Assembly: GCA_905480065.1 (NCBI GenBank)
Contig: CAJQOV010000177.1
Span: 1 to 6,381, forward strand
Length of the DNA stretch: 6,381 bases
Direction of reading: 5' to 3'
Source of the DNA: an uncultured Gammaproteobacteria bacterium
Lineage (GTDB): Bacteria > Pseudomonadota > Gammaproteobacteria > UBA9214
Under the pieces are notes generated by a model that was not told the DNA's origin, ran no database searches, and was given only the letters and a program-made list of their open reading frames with translations. Below, in pieces: positions 6,123 through 6,381 of this stretch (its first letter is position 1; every line of letters begins with the position of its first letter). A program made the position numbers and the translations under genes.

Positions 6123-6238
6123 GCCTGTCTCGCACCGTAACTGAAATCATCACTAACCATAACGCTGAGTCAATCAGCATGACACGATCCATTCCTCGAC
6201 ATCCTGAGAGGGTGTGGGGTGTCTATTTTGAGGAGTAA
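6107..6238 (+). CDS. Possible 43-residue small ORF in the leader of the DsrE2-like gene
   Basis: An ATG at 6107 opens a 43-codon frame beginning MKTWYGLSRTVTEI and ending VWGVYFEE, closed by tandem TAA TAA (6236-6241). The final Glu codons are themselves the GAGGAG ribosome-binding site of the downstream gene, and the stop lies 5 bases before that gene's ATG. This is a geometry that would allow translational coupling. Against it, the only Shine-Dalgarno-like sequence is AGGA at 6100-6103, just 3 nt from the ATG, and I recognise no family. It could be a leader peptide, a small protein, or a chance frame within a 5' UTR. Confidence 0.25.
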   Translation: MKTWYGLSRTVTEIITNHNAESISMTRSIPRHPERVWGVYFEE

Positions 6239-6243
6239 TAACC

Positions 6244-6381
6244 ATGTCAACACCCGCAGAGAATGTACCAGGCAATGCACAGCTGGATGCCTGGCTGGAC
6301 AAGAAGCTGGACGAGTTATTGCCGAAGAAGCTGGAAGAGATCGATGCCAGGCGCACGCCGTCGATGTCGATCATCGCCACC
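6244..6381 (+). CDS. Probable DsrE2-type (DsrE/DsrF/DrsH-like) sulfur-carrier protein, 3' partial
   Basis: Only the first 46 codons are in the window; the frame is open at the right edge. The ATG is well supported by a strong GAGGAG at 6230-6235 with 8-nt spacing. Residues 12-36 form a charged amphipathic helix (AWLDKKLDELLPKKLEEI region). Then SMSIIAT (40-46) reads as the first beta strand of a DsrE-like fold. From memory, DsrE2 proteins have a similar charged N-terminal helix followed by an IIATKGT strand, and in sulfur oxidisers their genes sit beside rhodanese and tusA. DsrE2 proteins are membrane-associated persulfide carriers in the sulfur relay. The identification rests on this short N-terminus plus the rhodanese neighbour; the conserved cysteine region lies beyond the edge. 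Confidence 0.65.
   Translation, partial: MSTPAENVPGNAQLDAWLDKKLDELLPKKLEEIDARRTPSMSIIAT

Noticed and set aside
1..6381. CRISPR arrays, tRNA or rRNA genes, insertion sequences
   Set aside because: No regularly spaced repeats, no tRNA- or rRNA-like sequence and no transposase or terminal inverted repeats were seen on either strand.

Overview
The window looks like a chromosomal segment of a gammaproteobacterium, probably one with sulfur-oxidation or sulfur-trafficking capacity. The grounds are the TrkA/TrkH proteins of typical proteobacterial length (457 and 483 aa), an LpxL-type lipid A acyltransferase (so a Gram-negative outer membrane), and a rhodanese followed by the start of a probable DsrE2-type gene. 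The coding DNA appears moderately GC-rich. No lineage can be fixed from the sequence alone.

Layout, left to right. (1) Positions 1-1094 (+) hold the C-terminal part of a sigma-54 activator: a coiled-coil linker, a complete AAA+ domain with GAFTGA, and a Fis-type helix-turn-helix; its sensory N-terminus lies outside the window. (2) Positions 1145-2518 and 2552-4003 (+) hold trkA and trkH, the NAD-binding regulatory subunit and the membrane subunit of a Trk potassium uptake system. (3) Positions 4009-4338 (+) hold a small two-repeat TPR protein tightly linked to trkH. (4) Positions 4346-5224 (-) hold an LpxL/HtrB-like acyltransferase, convergent with the TPR gene with only 7 bp between them.

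(5) Positions 5225-5590 contain no convincing gene. The first ~195 bp form a sharp AT-rich island (46 G+C in positions 5221-5420, 23%). It carries a 10-bp-arm inverted repeat whose two arms each contain a near-match to a DnaA box, and a third near-match lies nearby. The remaining ~170 bp return to normal composition and contain overlapping GC-rich palindromes. (6) Positions 5591-6019 (+) hold a single-domain rhodanese with active-site motif CRSGKRS. (7) Positions 6020-6243 hold a good sigma-70-like promoter, a 10-bp direct repeat spaced exactly 45 bp and overlapping the -10 box, and a possible 43-codon small ORF ending in TAATAA at the next gene's ribosome-binding site. (8) From 6244 a gene with a strong ribosome-binding site runs off the right edge; its first 46 residues resemble the N-terminus of DsrE2-type (DsrE/DsrF/DrsH-like) sulfur-carrier proteins.

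Functionally there are two blocks separated by the AT-rich island. The left block is a housekeeping region: potassium homeostasis with an adjacent sigma-54 regulator, plus envelope lipid acylation. The right block is a sulfur-transfer pair (rhodanese plus DsrE2-like) resembling the known rhd-tusA-dsrE2 arrangement but without tusA between the two genes. The points most worth a second look are the AT-rich island, the tusA-less sulfur-transfer pair and its regulatory gap, and the small ORF in that gap.
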